Shown: positions 1-12,852 of the stretch, piece by piece
Layout of the letters: the number at the start of each line of letters is the position of its first letter
How positions within the stretch are numbered: the stretch's first letter is position 1
From: Sisyra terminalis
Taxonomy: Eukaryota; Arthropoda; Insecta; Neuroptera; Sisyridae
NCBI GenBank assembly: GCA_958496175.1
Contig: OY292278.1
Coordinates: 17,050,001 to 17,114,000, forward strand
Direction of reading: 5' to 3'
Length of the DNA stretch: 64,000 bases
Program-made: the position numbers and the translations under genes
The notes under the pieces: generated by a model
What the model was told of the DNA's origin: nothing
The model's input: the letters and a program-made list of their open reading frames with translations, nothing else
Databases searched by the model: none

Positions 1-352
1 CAGCAACTTAATCAATAAAGAAGAATTCAGTGACGTTGATAACTAAACACTTTAATTATAAGTTTTGATTCTGTAAATTCGTAAAGAAGTTTACACTATT
101 TAATCTTTCTTTTGTTGAAGCAAATTAATTATGCGTCCTACTTGATTATTTCAATCTTCCAGTCAATCGTTAATATACGAGAAACTTCCGCTTTTCATTG
201 CTCTTCTTTGTGAGTTTTAAATAGTCTAAGGTGGAAAATTAAATATGTTGCAATAGTTCATGGGCATCTCTATCTTTTATTTCTTTGTCGTATACTTCCC
301 TATTGGTTAAAAAAAAATTTCTTGAAACTATTAAGTACACTTGACTTTAGAG

Positions 353-560
353 CAGTGTTTCTTAATCTGTGATTCCCGCACCTCTAAAAGTGCGGAAGAA
401 CTTTCTTACAATAAAAATTAAGAAATTTTTGAAAATAAATTTCGCGTAAAAAACGTATTTTTCTAAACTAAAAAAAAGCCAAACCCATTTGCAATGGGGT
501 GTGGAAATCGATTTTCAGATTTAAAGACGTGCGGCACACTAAAAAGGTAAAGAAACACTG
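353..560. mobile_element. hAT-type MITE, copy 1
   Basis: Non-autonomous DNA transposon of about 208 bp. It begins CAGTGTTTCTTAATC and ends GGTAAAGAAACACTG, so the ends are inverted repeats matching over about 13 of 15 bases. The flanking 8-mers are CTTTAGAG (345-352) and CTTTAAAG (561-568), a near-perfect 8-bp target duplication as expected for hAT transposase. A subterminal hairpin pairs CCGCAC (376-381) with GTGCGG (390-395). There is no coding capacity, so it would have been moved by a transposase encoded elsewhere. A relic of the same family lies near 20.3 kb. Confidence 0.85.
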
Positions 561-568
561 CTTTAAAG

Positions 569-2618
569 AGTAATGTTTGATGTCAATTTGAATAAACAAT
601 AGTTTGATATTAAATTTTCAAATTTTCAACGCTTTAGTGGTATACATTTTTGAAGTTCTTCAGACAAAATTCAAATTAAGCATTGTCATTGTAACATTTT
701 GGTTCATATTAATTTGGCAGTCGATGAATAACTTGAGACCGGATGACTGAATTAAATGTGAAAGTCAAAAAATTATTCCCATTAAAGTCTGTCAAAAAAT
801 TCTATTTAGATGTTAATTAAAAAGGTGCATTACAATAAAAAAAAATTAATAAAACGGTTATTCACCAATTAGAGAAGACAATGATTAACACTTAGTAACT
901 TAAAAGTTTTGAATAAAACATTTTTAATTCGCCGGGTTTTCGAAAACTTGGCTATACATACACGAATAATGATTCACTGTCACGTGATTAACTGTTCATG
1001 TATTTATCAACAAAGGTGTTATTTTTTTATATATTTTTTAAACTAAAGATTAAACGTTTCTTAAAGAGATAATTTTTTGGAATAAGGGCTAAAATCAGCA
1101 AATAAAAATTAGCCTAAGATGCTTTCATGGTTATCAAAAAAAATAACTTTTCCAAAACAGGAAGTCTATCGCTTATTACGTATTCACGGTTTTAAGAAAT
1201 TCTTCAAATTGTTTGAAAGTAAAACAAGATGTTTGAACTTAAAATGATAATGCCACATCAAAAGACATTATTTATGAAAGAAGATACAAGTTTACTTTCG
1301 TAAGATGAAAAAGTATCGAAATTCAAAATGTAATTGTATTTAAACATAAAATTATTCTGAAAGGTAGGCGGTAGGCTGATCTCAATGCTAAGTGATATCT
1401 TGAATTTCTTACATAAGGTGAACAGAGGCGTATTTTTATTTGTAATACTAAAATTAAACCTTGAATCATAAAACAACTCATCAATGATTTAAATCTTGCC
1501 TAAAATTGAAGATATTAATCAATGAAAAACGCGTAGTATATTTCACCATGTTTGACATGTTGGTAACATAGTACGAGTACTCGAAACATTTAATTAATCA
1601 AATTAACTTCCAAAACAAATTATACACGGAAAACTGATAAAAGGCATGATAATGACGGATTAAAGGACTTTCGTAGGTTGTAAAACCACAAAACGAGATA
1701 AATCAAATTGCTCTTAAGACAATGCGAGTATGTAACTAAAGGTAACAAATTCAATTAATTCTACGAATGCTATAAAACACGGTCGGAAAACGTTTATGGC
1801 GCCAACAAATTTTCCGAATAACAACGCCGGAAATTTCACAATGATAGAATTTAAAATATTTTTTGAATCACCTTGGAAAAGTGCAATGGTACCCCAGCCC
1901 CTTGTGCCAAACATTACATAAATATTTTAATCATACACATTGCAGTTCATTAAATGCATTGAAAATAGTTAATTATCATATCCACATGTCCATCACTTTC
2001 AGGAAAGACAACAGACATTTGCAATATTTCAGTTTATGCAAAGCTATAACTCAACACATAATTTCATTCAAAAATAATAAACATTATTCACAACTAATGC
2101 AGTACAATTAAAACTAAATAAATGCTCTAAATATTTCACATACAACTTGAAAAACATTTTCGCATAATTCTTGATTTGAATGCCGTAAACACAAACGATC
2201 CACAGATAACAAACCGGAACTTCAAAAATACATGGGCACATATATATTTAACCAAAAGAGGGTAAGACAATTTAAGGTAAGAGAAACCAACGTTAGTCTT
2301 GAAAGGGACATTAAAATTCATACTTTCCCCTTTAAAAAATGATTTTTAAGGTTGAAAAAAGGGCTAATTGAATAAAGTATTTGAATTGATTAATATTAAA
2401 TTTGAGTTTTTGCATTTTAATGACATAAAATTTTGCTAATAAACTAACCAGATGGTTGTATTTTTCAAAACAATTATTGAAAAGGTGCATTTTTAAACAG
2501 ATTTTTTTGCAATACGCTAAAAAGCTCCTCAAATGTATTTTTCAAATTTTAATATATAAGTTATAACTATTTATATAAGTTTGACATATTTTGCAATTAG
2601 TTCAATTTTTATAGACGC
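569..2618. other. AT-rich stretch without recognisable gene
   Basis: Long A/T runs with no exon-like composition, no RNA gene and no terminal repeats that I could pair. A 66-codon minus-strand frame at 1714-1914 is hydrophobic but has no family signature or supporting context, and I treat it as chance. Confidence 0.5.
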
Positions 2619-2650
2619 CTAATGAAGTTGCAATAGGCAACGAAACGTCG
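2619..2650 (+). ncRNA. Degenerate hammerhead ribozyme-like motif
   Basis: Reads CTAATGA at 2619-2625, then a 5-bp stem GTTGC/GCAAC around AATAG, then GAAA at 2642-2645 and CGTC at 2646-2649. This matches the hammerhead layout of core, stem II, GAAA, palindromic ACGT stem III and GUC cleavage site. The invariant G5 of CUGANGA is A here, which should abolish self-cleavage. Stem I pairing is poor (only about 2 bp). It is probably the 3-prime end of an old element of the same general class as the motifs at 25.9 and 45.2 kb. Confidence 0.5.
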
Positions 2651-2712
2651 CCAATTTGGAAAAGTAAACATCAAATAATAAAAGCGAATCTTGAAGAACC
2701 CGAGTTTTCATA

Positions 2713-2763
2713 ATTAGTTTAATAAAAAGCTTAGATCTTAGATATTAGTTTAATAAAAACTTT
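2713..2763. repeat. Two direct copies of a 20-bp unit
   Basis: ATTAGTTTAATAAAAAGCTT at 2713-2732 recurs with one or two changes at 2744-2763, a 31-bp period. It lies about 65 bp downstream of the hammerhead-like motif and may be the tail of that element or a simple duplication. Confidence 0.6.
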
Positions 2764-5700
2764 ATCATCTATCTATAAATACAAGTATAAATAAAGGTTT
2801 TTAGCTTTTTATATGTGTTCAGAGGTGGTAAAATGGCGTGGATAAGTAACTTTTTTACTCAAGTTTTATATATATCAAAAAAATATTTAACAATGCCTAC
2901 ATTCTCAAACATAATTTATAGATCTATGAAACTATAAAACATCACATATTTTCTCTCATTAAATCATTTAATAGCACCGGTAAGCCACTGAATTTTTGTT
3001 TAAACTTTAACCATTTCCGAAAATAAATCAACCGAGTTTTAAAAACTAACTGTTAACATTACAAACCTCAACACTGAATTACTTTTTACCAACTCCGATT
3101 CCGGGAAATAGGAATACCTCAAATATTTGCTGTTGCATAAATTTGGCAAACAATTTTCCGCTGTACACCGTAGAAATAAATCATTATGAACAATATTTAT
3201 GTTGTGAAAACTATTTTTTTGCAATCTCATCGGAACTGAAACACGATTTCCATAAGCATAACCCGTTATTAATTGTGATAATCATGTGAAGAATCTTGAC
3301 CAAAAATCGACTGACTCATGCCTTTTAATGTGGAAAAGAGGTTAATCTAATTATCTTTCGAATTATCTAGAGTTTTAGACAGACATCGTGAATTGAATAT
3401 TGCATATACAGTGATCAGAAACTTTCACCCACAACTTGGCAAAAATACGCCACTCGACTTGAGTAACATCTGTAACTTGATTGATAATTTGCTGTTAATT
3501 GACACGTTATAAGTGAAAAATAAAAATAGAAACAGCAAAAATGTAATGAAAATGAAACAAGTCAAGTGTAAGAAACGAGAAATATGACAAAAATATAAGG
3601 AATAGTGGTTTTAATGAGCATTTATCCGTCGACGAGATAAAATCTTATGGTTATTTAATAAAATACTTTCCAACTCAGTGTACTGTAAAACTTTCACGTT
3701 GAGGAAGAAGTGGATTACACTGTTGATAATTGCATAGTATAAATAAATAATAAATGTAGGCTTTATGAGTTTATTTGCTTGAGTATTTGCCAAATAATCT
3801 CATAAGAATTCCACATTGCGTTCCATTTCGTTTAAAAATCGACACAAATTCGTAGAAGCATAGGTGTACTTGGTGAAATATGTTCGCTTGCTTGATTCTA
3901 AAGGAAGTTACTCGTGTGATATTAATGGGTTACTTCCGGTACTGATGCTAAATGAAAATAGATTGAAATAATTTTAAGTCGCACACTTTCATAATACCAG
4001 CGATGAAACAGATATACCAAAGTAAATATTTTTATAACACTGATTTATTTAAATGAGTCTCATATTTACATTTCTAATAAAAAAGCTATTTATTTCAAAA
4101 AATACATATCCCAAAACACCTAATAAGTTTCTTTCGTGAAAAGCACTTAAATTATTAACGAAAACTTTGAAATCAATTTGAGAAAAATCAAAAGGAAAAC
4201 TAATTGATTTAAAATAGAGAAACACGAACTAATAATTTTTATTTCGTTAAACCCATTATATTTTCTGACATAAAACCTAAAGAACTTGCCAAACTTGATG
4301 ATCATATCCTATTAATCAAATTTAATGGCTTGAAAAGCTTTTGAAAAGCCCATAAAACAGTAATTAACAAAACTAAAGACCAGCCTAATAATGGTTATTA
4401 TCATATGAATGAAAGGAAAAAGAATGATTACGTTTTTACCAACATTTTATCTTCAGAATATAAAAAAGAACTTGTTTCGTGTTTTGTTTTCCTTGTTAGC
4501 GGTTGTTGAATTATTTAAGATGAGTTTGTGGGTGGTGAAGCCTTGAAATGAACCATATTTAAAAAAATTGGAATCGTAAATAAGAATAAGCTTTCGAATG
4601 AATTTGAAAAGTTTGTCTGGGTATTAGAACCACGTTTTGAACTTTCAAAGACGCAAAATTTTATACCTAAAGAAAAAAATTATAGTAATACAAAATTAAT
4701 AATAAGTAAATATTGTATTTAAGCTTTGGTACCCCAAATACTTATTTCGATTTCCAGAGAATTTTTCGGGTGATAACTCTGGTGGCTACCACATATTTGC
4801 GATTCCTTTGCAATTGATATGTAATTGTTCTCACTCTATCTATTTTCACTATGAGCTATCACAAAACAGTTGCAACAAGATCCAAAAATAATAAAGGCAA
4901 TTTAATAATCGAAATACGTACCTCAAGATGAAATATAAAAATATTTTTTTTTAAATAAATTCAGTATTTATGTAAGCAAATACAAAGCCGTAAGTAAATT
5001 GGCAGGGGAATAGGAACATTTGTTTAGGGTCCCAGAAAATAACTCGATGAAAACAATTATTGTAAATCAATTGCAGTATTGTTTTCATCTAAAGCAGTAG
5101 ACCTCATTAAAGTAAAGTTTTATAATATTTATATATTTTTAATGAAAGGTAATATATTTTGTAAGTTTTGTCTAAGATCTACAAAAAGCTAGTTACAGCC
5201 CTGAGAACATAATTTACTTCCAGTGAATTAGGCAGGTACTTATAACATTATAATGAATTAAACCTAATACATAAATAAAGCATTGTCAACCAGTTCCAAT
5301 CACAGGATTTCAAAGTAATTCCTATACTAATAAAAACTGAAAACGGTCCAATAAAAATTTATGTCACAAAATCTCAAATATTTTTACTCCGAACTCATTA
5401 AAAGGTTTTTGTGATGAATCCTATAGTATGAATCACTTAATTAATTTAAGAATAAGTTATTTGTACAAATTTTATGAAAGAGTAAAAGTGAGAATAAAAT
5501 TAAACGACCATGTTTTATGATAACCAACTTTTGTAAAAGTTTAACTTTAACGCATTAAGCGAATCATTTGTGAAAGTATTTGCAAGAATCAATTGTTTAA
5601 GGTTCTACTTTGATAACCAAAACAAAAAAAAAATACGAAGATTTTCAATTATTATTTTCACTTTAGAGTAAATTTATAAGAATCGGATTTATGTACAAAG

Positions 5701-5928
5701 TATATTGAAACATAAAAGAAAGCGATATATTTGTTACCTCTTTTTATATTGTTATAAGACGCAGTGTTTTCCAAAGCAAGGTATCGCTATACCATGCTTT
5801 GTGCAGCGAAATATATTTTGGGGTAACAACTGAATCAACCTTTAAAATATTTTTCTTTTATCAAATTTTTTTTAAGAAAAAAACTCCAAGCTACTAAAAT
5901 TATAGAAGGGGTATAAAGATTCCATAAA
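2764..5928. other. AT-rich stretch without recognisable gene
   Basis: No coding, tRNA or paired-terminal-repeat signal found. A short hairpin (AAGCA..GGTAT / ATACC..TGCTT) sits near 5776-5801 just after a CAGTGTTTTCC sequence that resembles a hAT left end, but no matching right end is visible. Confidence 0.5.
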
Positions 5929-6166
5929 GATTCCTTTTTTGAACACAAACCGTTTCAAAACGAAACACAATTTCTCGGGTACCCTCAGAAAATATTAAAC
6001 TTAGTAAAATGCATCAAACTTCATCAAATCCCGTCAAGTGGATCTCATGAAAAGTAGTCCTTTATAAAAAAGAAATTTGATGTATTTTTTAAAGAATATT
6101 ATCTTCTGAAGGTAGTTGAGAAATTTTGAATAGTTTAGAAACGGTTTGTATTGAAAAAAGAGATCC
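5929..6166. repeat. Old imperfect inverted repeat, about 240 bp
   Basis: The left arm (about 5929-6024) and right arm (about 6069-6166) are reverse complements with scattered mismatches. Three matched blocks support this: CACAAACCGTTTC (5944-5956) with GAAACGGTTTGTA (6139-6150 region); CAATTTCTC with GAGAAATTTTG, followed inward by CCTCAGAA with TTCTGAAGG; and ATGCATCAAACTTC with GAAATTTGATGTAT. The loop is about 45 bp. No open frame. Most likely an ancient foldback element or MITE. Confidence 0.6.
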
Positions 6167-6169
6167 AAA

Positions 6170-8478
6170 AAAGGGTCCTGTACGTTTTTGCCCTAACTTT
6201 TTACAAAAAAGCTCATATTCTTTCAATAAAGCTTTAATCATAAAAAATGTAGTTCAGTGCTGAAAACATGTCGTAAGAAATAAATTCAACAAATCAAAAT
6301 TGATTTAGTGGTTCCCGAAAGAAGTCACCCCTTGTGTCAAAAAGTAATTTCGTGAAAAAAAAAAATGATTAAATTTTTTTTCGCAATATTTTAAAGGCGC
6401 GATTTCATGCTGACGGTTGATGTTGAGTTCTAGCGTCAAATTTCATCACAGGGTATGAAATCAACGAAGCAGCGATAAAATTAAAAATATTTTAGTTTCA
6501 ACACTCGTGTCATTTGTTAAACGCTGAAATTATGAAATCGAACTCGATAACAATCAATATTGAAAAGAAGCAGTTTCAAAACTTTCAAGATAACTAGGAC
6601 TATATGATATTGTTGCTCCAAAAAGGTTAAAGAATAACATAGATCAATTATTTGACTTTCGATTCTTGTAAGTTGTTTGATGCTAGCTTATTTTTAGTGA
6701 CGCTGGAAATGAGCGTTCATTTTATCCAGAAAAAGTGAGAAATGCAAGAAGGTATAGTTTTTTTCAACTTTATGCATTGAAAAACAATAGAAACTACGAA
6801 AAAATACTTTTTTTGTGAGTAAATAAGGCCATTTACATACTTTGGTATTTAGAAAAGAAAATTTGCTGATTAATTAACTGATTCAAGAAATCGATTCAAA
6901 AAATTGACGTTTTGGTTGCGGAACTAAAAATCGATGAAACAGTGAAACTTTTAGCAATATTTTTTACAAAAGCCAGTATAATTTATTATCTATGTATAAT
7001 GCAAAATAACTGTTCCAGATATTTTTTTTCGATGTATACAAAAACTTGGCCAATTATTTACTATAGAAAAAAACACCTTCTAATTAAATTCTTACTTTTG
7101 TAACAATTTCCGTATATGCATGTACCTACTCCAATGTGACAAGGTCAAACAACCAGGTTATTAATCTAATTCAAGGTGAAAGATAGTTATAAACTCGGTC
7201 ATATAGATAATAATAATGAAATTCTATTTTGAAATAGTTCCAATAAATATTGTCATAAAAAGCGTAGTAGGAGTTCGAATCAAATGAAATAACATTAAAA
7301 AAAATAATTAAAGGATATAAATGAGATTCGTTACAAATAGCAAGCAAAAAATATTTCACGAGAAAAAATTGATTTCATTGAAATTTTTCTATCTTATAAG
7401 ATATTTGAGCAGACAAATTTCCGTTCTATTTTCCCATCGAATTATTTTCTCAATTTATTTTAATTCAGAAATCCTACTTGATATATTATATGGTTGAAAT
7501 GGAAAAATATAACGTTCGATTTTGTGTCGATTGAATCACACAAATGCTTCTTAATCTTGACCTATTTTGCCAACTCAATGATGAACTAATAGATGTTTTT
7601 TTATTGGACCACTTATATGAGCTATTACAAGAATAAATTAAAATGAAAACAATGTCGATCGTTCATTTCCAATTTATATACTGTAGCCAATTGAATGGCG
7701 ACGTCGTTTAACTAAATTTTTTCTCGTTAATTTTTCCATCTACATAAATTGAAGTTTCGCATATGTGCGCGTGTTAGTTCCCGTCCCGGCAACGTACGTA
7801 AACTTCATAAAATTTAATAGCGTAGGAAATTCTTGAGTTTCATTTTCAAATTTTCCCCCAAAGACCAACTTCTTTCTTTGTAATAAGATGTTATTATGCT
7901 GTCTCACGTTTTCAAGGTTTTCGCTCGATGAATGAGCCATTGTGGTGCCTTAATACGGAAGTCTTTCTATTTCAATTCGTAATTCCAAACGAAACGACGT
8001 AAATATAACTCAACTTCACAAAATATAGTTGGATAATATAAAAAAAAATACGTATAACTGTTACCAAATACGTCTGGTTTTATTCGTTTTCGAGATAAAA
8101 AACAAATACGATAATACTTTCAAAACCAGTTATTTTATCTCCCGATTCTAAAGTTAGTTCTTAACTTTTTTTCCTGGGTTTAAAAAAAAATCACAACTCA
8201 CTGATTTGTTCAGCTTCAATGTCAGCCAAATGAGGAATATTTTATTCCGCCAGATTAAAATATTTACTTAAATTTGCAATGTTATCATTGCAAACAAATG
8301 GGAAAGATAAAACGGCATTAGATAGAAAATTAAGTATTAAGCAAATATAAATATTTAATTTTTGTTTTAAAATTCTTTCATTGTGAGTGTTTTCGATATT
8401 TAATCTTTCAACAATCTCGTCGATTATTTTTTGAATAAAATTAAGATTGTTTCCCCTTTATTCTTCAATAAAATGTTT
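6170..8478. other. AT-rich stretch without recognisable gene
   Basis: Nothing convincing seen. A 66-codon minus-strand frame at 7740-7940 contains a somewhat mixed-composition segment, but it has no motif, no splice context and no paralogue in the window. Confidence 0.45.
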
Positions 8479-8648
8479 TTTAATCGTTATTTACCGTCCG
8501 CTTTATAACTACTAAGATCTTTAGTGGCTCTAGGTATAATAAAAATCCCTAAATCGAGAAATATCAAAAATTTGCTCGATATGAGAATCGAACCCAATAC
8601 CTACCAGTTTTGGAGCGGCCACCTTGACCACTCGGCCACCAGTAGACT
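8479..8648 (-). mobile_element. tRNA-derived SINE, copy 1
   Basis: Read on the minus strand, the element opens with a class II tRNA-like head, TGGCCGAGTGGTCAAGG (box A), followed about 35 bases later by GGGTTCGATTCTC (box B). A unique body follows, with TTTTTGATATTTCTCGAT and a tail AGTTATAAAGCGGACGG. Boxes A and B form an internal RNA polymerase III promoter. The head resembles tRNA-Ser or tRNA-Leu, but the acceptor stem is absent, so this is not a tRNA gene. Related flanks AAAATGTTTTTT (8470 region) and ATAATGTTTTTA (8653 region) look like a target duplication. Three further copies lie at 29.1, 32.4 and 40.2 kb. Confidence 0.85.
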
Positions 8649-8669
8649 TATCATAATGTTTTTATTTTT

Positions 8670-11600
8670 GGAAATAATTCAGTGCTTCGATGAATATTAT
8701 TTTTTTGGGACCCACCTAAAGCTTGATTGTTTAACCCAAGTTAGCCTTTGTATTTGACATCAACAATCCGGTGAAATATAAAACAATATAACACACCTGT
8801 CGTAGAATAGAAGTATAACTCAAAAATTGCAAGTTTTCAGTTACCAACAGTTTTACAATGAGAAAGTCACCTATTTTTACTAATGTTTACTTATATTTTT
8901 ACTAAAGTATTACTAATGTAAAGTCAATTTTGAAGAGCAGGTAGTCAAAAGTATAGAACAAGAACTTTATTCACGATTTCTCGATAAGTTCAATTTTTAA
9001 GTTGATACCTTTATTCTACGACGGGTCCGATATATACATCGTGGTGAAAACTTTATATAAATCCATTCATTTTAGTTGATCTTATATAAGCTACGCATGT
9101 AAAAATATCGAACATGACATAAAGAATAGACTTATGAATTATTTTTTGATCAATTTTTGAATATTATATCAAATATGTATCATAATGAAAAGAACCAAAC
9201 TATCTTTCAATAAAAACAATATGACGGTTTTAAATTTGTAATACACATTAAATATATTTATTAAATATATACTCTTAAATAAATAAATAATACACAACTC
9301 TAATTTAATGTTCACCACGCAATTTACTCCATTAAGTACTAATAGTTTCAAAATTATCAATGGCATTCTCGGCTTTATGTATTAATTTTTTTGTCAGACA
9401 TCCCTCATTAGATTAAATGGAAGCGAAAGTTGATTTCTTTGTAAGCACAAAATGCAACTATCAAACTAAGTGAAAGTTTCGTTCATGTCTTTTAATTTTC
9501 TCGTTTATTTTTAGAAAAGTGCTCATCAATTTTTCTCGTATGCTTTACTTTATTCAAGATCATTTACATAAATGTAAATTTCGCTGAAGAAAACTTATTT
9601 TTTAAAAGAAAATCAATTGATTTTTTGCATCGAGGATATTATATGTCCATTGATATGAAAGGTAACATATTCTTAATTTATTTCCAATGTGTTTTTGGCA
9701 GACAACAAAAGAGTTCAAACAATTCAATTCATTTTAAATACTTTTGAAGGAAAACTATAAATTTTGATCTAGCATTTTTTTTTAATACTCGGCTGGATTT
9801 GTTAAAAGATAGTATGAGTTTTTGTAATTTATGAACATTTTAATTTATAGATTAAGATAACAGTTTTTATAAGAAAGTTTCGGACGTCGATACAGGACCT
9901 AATTGTAATTCTTTTCAGATAAAGCAATCTTTTCTTTTTTATTTACAATTATTCACAATTATAAAACCTAATGTTTCTTTCTTAGTTTGTTTTTGATCTG
10001 GAAATCATTATGCCCCAAATTATATAAACAATCATATATGGAATTACATACATATATGTACGTGTTTCAAAAGTACCCCAGCAAATTATAAAATCATTAA
10101 GACTTTTGTACCTCGTATGACTCAATTTCTTTATTTATTTCTGGATAACGATGCGTTTCAACAGTTTTTGACTGTCATTATCAAGTTTTATTTCATTCAT
10201 TCATTAATTGTGACTCGGAAATAATAAATAAAATTATTGTCAATGTTAAACTTTATTACCATTATTAAACTTAACACCTTAGACTTTTAGAGTCAAGACA
10301 CCAACATTTTTTGCACTTTACAATTTCAGGACACCTAAATATTTTTTTTTCAAATAATTTCATAATTTTTCATGATTTCCCAGAACAATTTCTTCCAGAA
10401 GTTTTTCAACATCAGTTGTTGTTAGGAAAATTTATGAACTAAAAATCAAATACCAAAGTGATGAAATAAAAAAAGCCTTTAACTTTTAATTTTACACTTC
10501 AAACTTAAATAATTTATCTTTTTCTTAAAAGATATAAAATTTCAATAGTCAAATTAATAAAAAAGCTTATATATTAAAAAGCGATATTTTTACTACCACC
10601 AATCCTTGGGTTTCAGCCCAAGATTGAGCTGAAAGTTTGAAAAAAATGCACTGAAACGTATTGAAGAAATGGAAGAAATCTAGCAGATGAAAATTTCAGA
10701 AAAATCGAAAAATATGCCTTACAAAAAATGGATGAATTGGCGAGGAAACCCTCAGATAAACTTTGCTTATTTTATCAAATTTAGATTAAAATATTTTTTC
10801 CCTGACCTTCCAGACCAAACTAAGTTTTCCTGTTTTTCAGGAAATGTGGAAGTCCTTTAATCTTTTAATTGAGTTTTTGCTTTTATAGGATAGTTTACTT
10901 AATATTGAAATCAGGCATAACTTTAGGAAAAAGGATTTTGAAACATAAGAATAAACACATAAGAGGTAAAGAATATCAGCAATGAATTAATGAATATAAA
11001 GTGTTCAACCAATGAATAAATCTTTATCAGGAAAAATGAACTAAAAAATTTGTTTAAAATGTAAATTTCTGAATGAATATAAAAAAATCATTTTTATAGT
11101 TTCAATAAACATTCGAAATAGTTAATAAATTTTTATTCGAATTTACGACCAACATTATTGGTGTTAAAAATTTCAGTTGAATTTGTAAATCCATTGGGTT
11201 TATCTTTGAAATGTTTAATGGAAACGTGACATAACATTAGATAATTAACGTAACAATTTTGTTCAAGATGCATAAATATTTATGATGACATTTAAATTTG
11301 TACGTGTTAAATTGAATAACGTTAAACTCTGTCAAACAAATTTTATATATGTTAATCGGGACAGCACGCACCATTAGCTCTATATATACAGAATCTCATA
11401 TTGACATCAGAGTGAAAAGATGTGCGCATTCACATACACATCATTTGAATGAAATTATAATTAAACAGCCGAAAAAAAGCGTTCATTTTTTTGTAGTTAG
11501 ATCAATCATATACAATTACGAAGCGTACAAACGATAGCCAAGGGATTTATGTGTGTCGATTATCACTTACAACCGATTGTGAGTTTTCAAGCTAATATGA

Positions 11601-12510
11601 ATTTATATTATTTACACGTGGCCAATTGACATTCAATTTAAATCGCATTATTCTTTTTGAGTTTTTCCAATGATTTGATTTTTCCATTTTTTGTAAATTT
11701 TCCGTCGCTAAAATATTATATTTAATAGCGCATTGATTTGATCGAATTTCATGACTTGAATTTAATAGAAATTAAGCTGTGATTTAAAACGAGATTTTTA
11801 TACGTTCACATTGTAACGATATTGGAGTATGATGCGGAACAAAAAAATCCACAGCCTCGAGCATTTTGTTCTCAGTCTGGTTTTCTGACCTATTTGTAAA
11901 ACGCCGGCGATTGCTAGTAAATCATCAAAATTATACCTGAAAACATTGATTATTTCTAGACAGCTATGTGATAAAGTATAGGTGTTATAGTTGTGTTTAT
12001 TTTAATACAGCATGTAAATATTTTCTCAGCTGTTATCGTTCGCTCGTGCATATTACACAGCCGCATCTGTATTGTAATCTCACTTATTTTATAATAGGCT
12101 TTTTTGCTGCTATACTTATTTTTATACGAGATACAACACGAACATACTGTTATTTTATATTTGAGTCAGATTGTAGGCCAATTTAGCTAGTCGTCTGTGA
12201 CACTTTCACTGGCAATTGTGGCTAGCCGAAGAGAAGTGACCGCCAGACAACAATAGCGCTCTTGCGAAACCAAGTGTAACGAACGGTGCTGTTTTAATTC
12301 AGTGAACACTAAGGCCCATGAGGAAGAAAATATACATAAAACACTTAACAACACACCAATCAAATTATTAAACAGAATGATTTAAAACTCAGTGCGCATA
12401 TTTGAAAAGCAACTTCTTGGGGGCTGAAATAAGACTGCAGATTCTCTTATTTTAAGCTATTGAGAAAAAAAATCTTGCAAAATTCGAACCTTTTATGAAA
12501 ACATTTACAG
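8670..12510. other. AT-rich stretch, no gene; one less AT-rich patch
   Basis: No gene found. A patch at about 12190-12300 is visibly richer in G/C (it contains GGCTAGCCGAAGAGAAGTG), but I cannot assign it to a gene or element. A minor hairpin CTTGGG/CCCAAG lies at about 10606-10623. Confidence 0.45.
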
Positions 12511-12664
12511 GTGCCACCTAGCGAATTGAATTCCGAGCGAATTGAATTCCACCTAGCGAATTGAGCAACTTCCTACAGAAGCAACGGCGTTACCTTTTAT
12601 TAAAAATGCAATCTGATCATTTTTTCATAACGCCGCTAAAGAAGTCTAACTTCAAAAATAATCA
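12511..12664. repeat. Short duplication plus dispersed repeat shared with 58.6 kb
   Basis: At 12515-12565, CACCTAGCGAATTGAATTCC is followed by two further partial copies. Just downstream, GAGCAACTT (12563) through AACGCCGCTAAAG and TAACTTCAAAAATAA (to 12664) reappears in diverged form at about 58623-58740, in the same order. The pair are therefore copies of one unclassified dispersed element. No protein is visible here. Confidence 0.6.
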
Positions 12665-12699
12665 TACATTTAATGGCACATTTTGACTCCCAGAACATA

Positions 12700-12850
12700 C
12701 AGTAGAACACCGATTATCCGAACGCCGAAACTAACTGAATCGCCAATTATCCGAATAGGTCCTAAGTTCGTTTTTCTTTATTACCAGTCTATGTTCGATT
12801 ATCCGAATCGCCTCCAATCCCAATTACTTCGGATAATCGGCGTTCTAATG
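12700..12850. mobile_element. pogo/Tigger-like MITE
   Basis: A 151-bp element flanked by TA on both sides (12698-12699 and 12851-12852). The left end is CAGTAGAACACCGATTATCC; the right end reads CGGATAATCGGCGTTCTAATG, its reverse complement with two changes. The internal sequence repeats the ATTATCCGAA theme. The terminal sequence and TA duplication fit pogo/Tigger members of the Tc1-mariner superfamily. It encodes nothing and would depend on a transposase encoded elsewhere. Confidence 0.9.
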
Positions 12851-12852
12851 TA

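Noticed and set aside
1714..1914. 66-codon hydrophobic minus frame
   Set aside because: No motif, no mixed codon pattern, no splice or promoter context; similar frames are expected in AT-rich DNA.
5767..5801. CAGTGTTTTCCAAAGC as a hAT left terminus
   Set aside because: No right terminus or target duplication found downstream.
7740..7940. 66-codon minus frame with a mixed N-terminus (MAHSSSENLENVRQHNN)
   Set aside because: Composition is slightly better than neighbours but nothing else supports it; no paralogue or flanking exon.
8590..8640. tRNA gene
   Set aside because: Box A and B are present, but the acceptor stem is missing and the same body and tail follow in three other places, so it is a SINE head.
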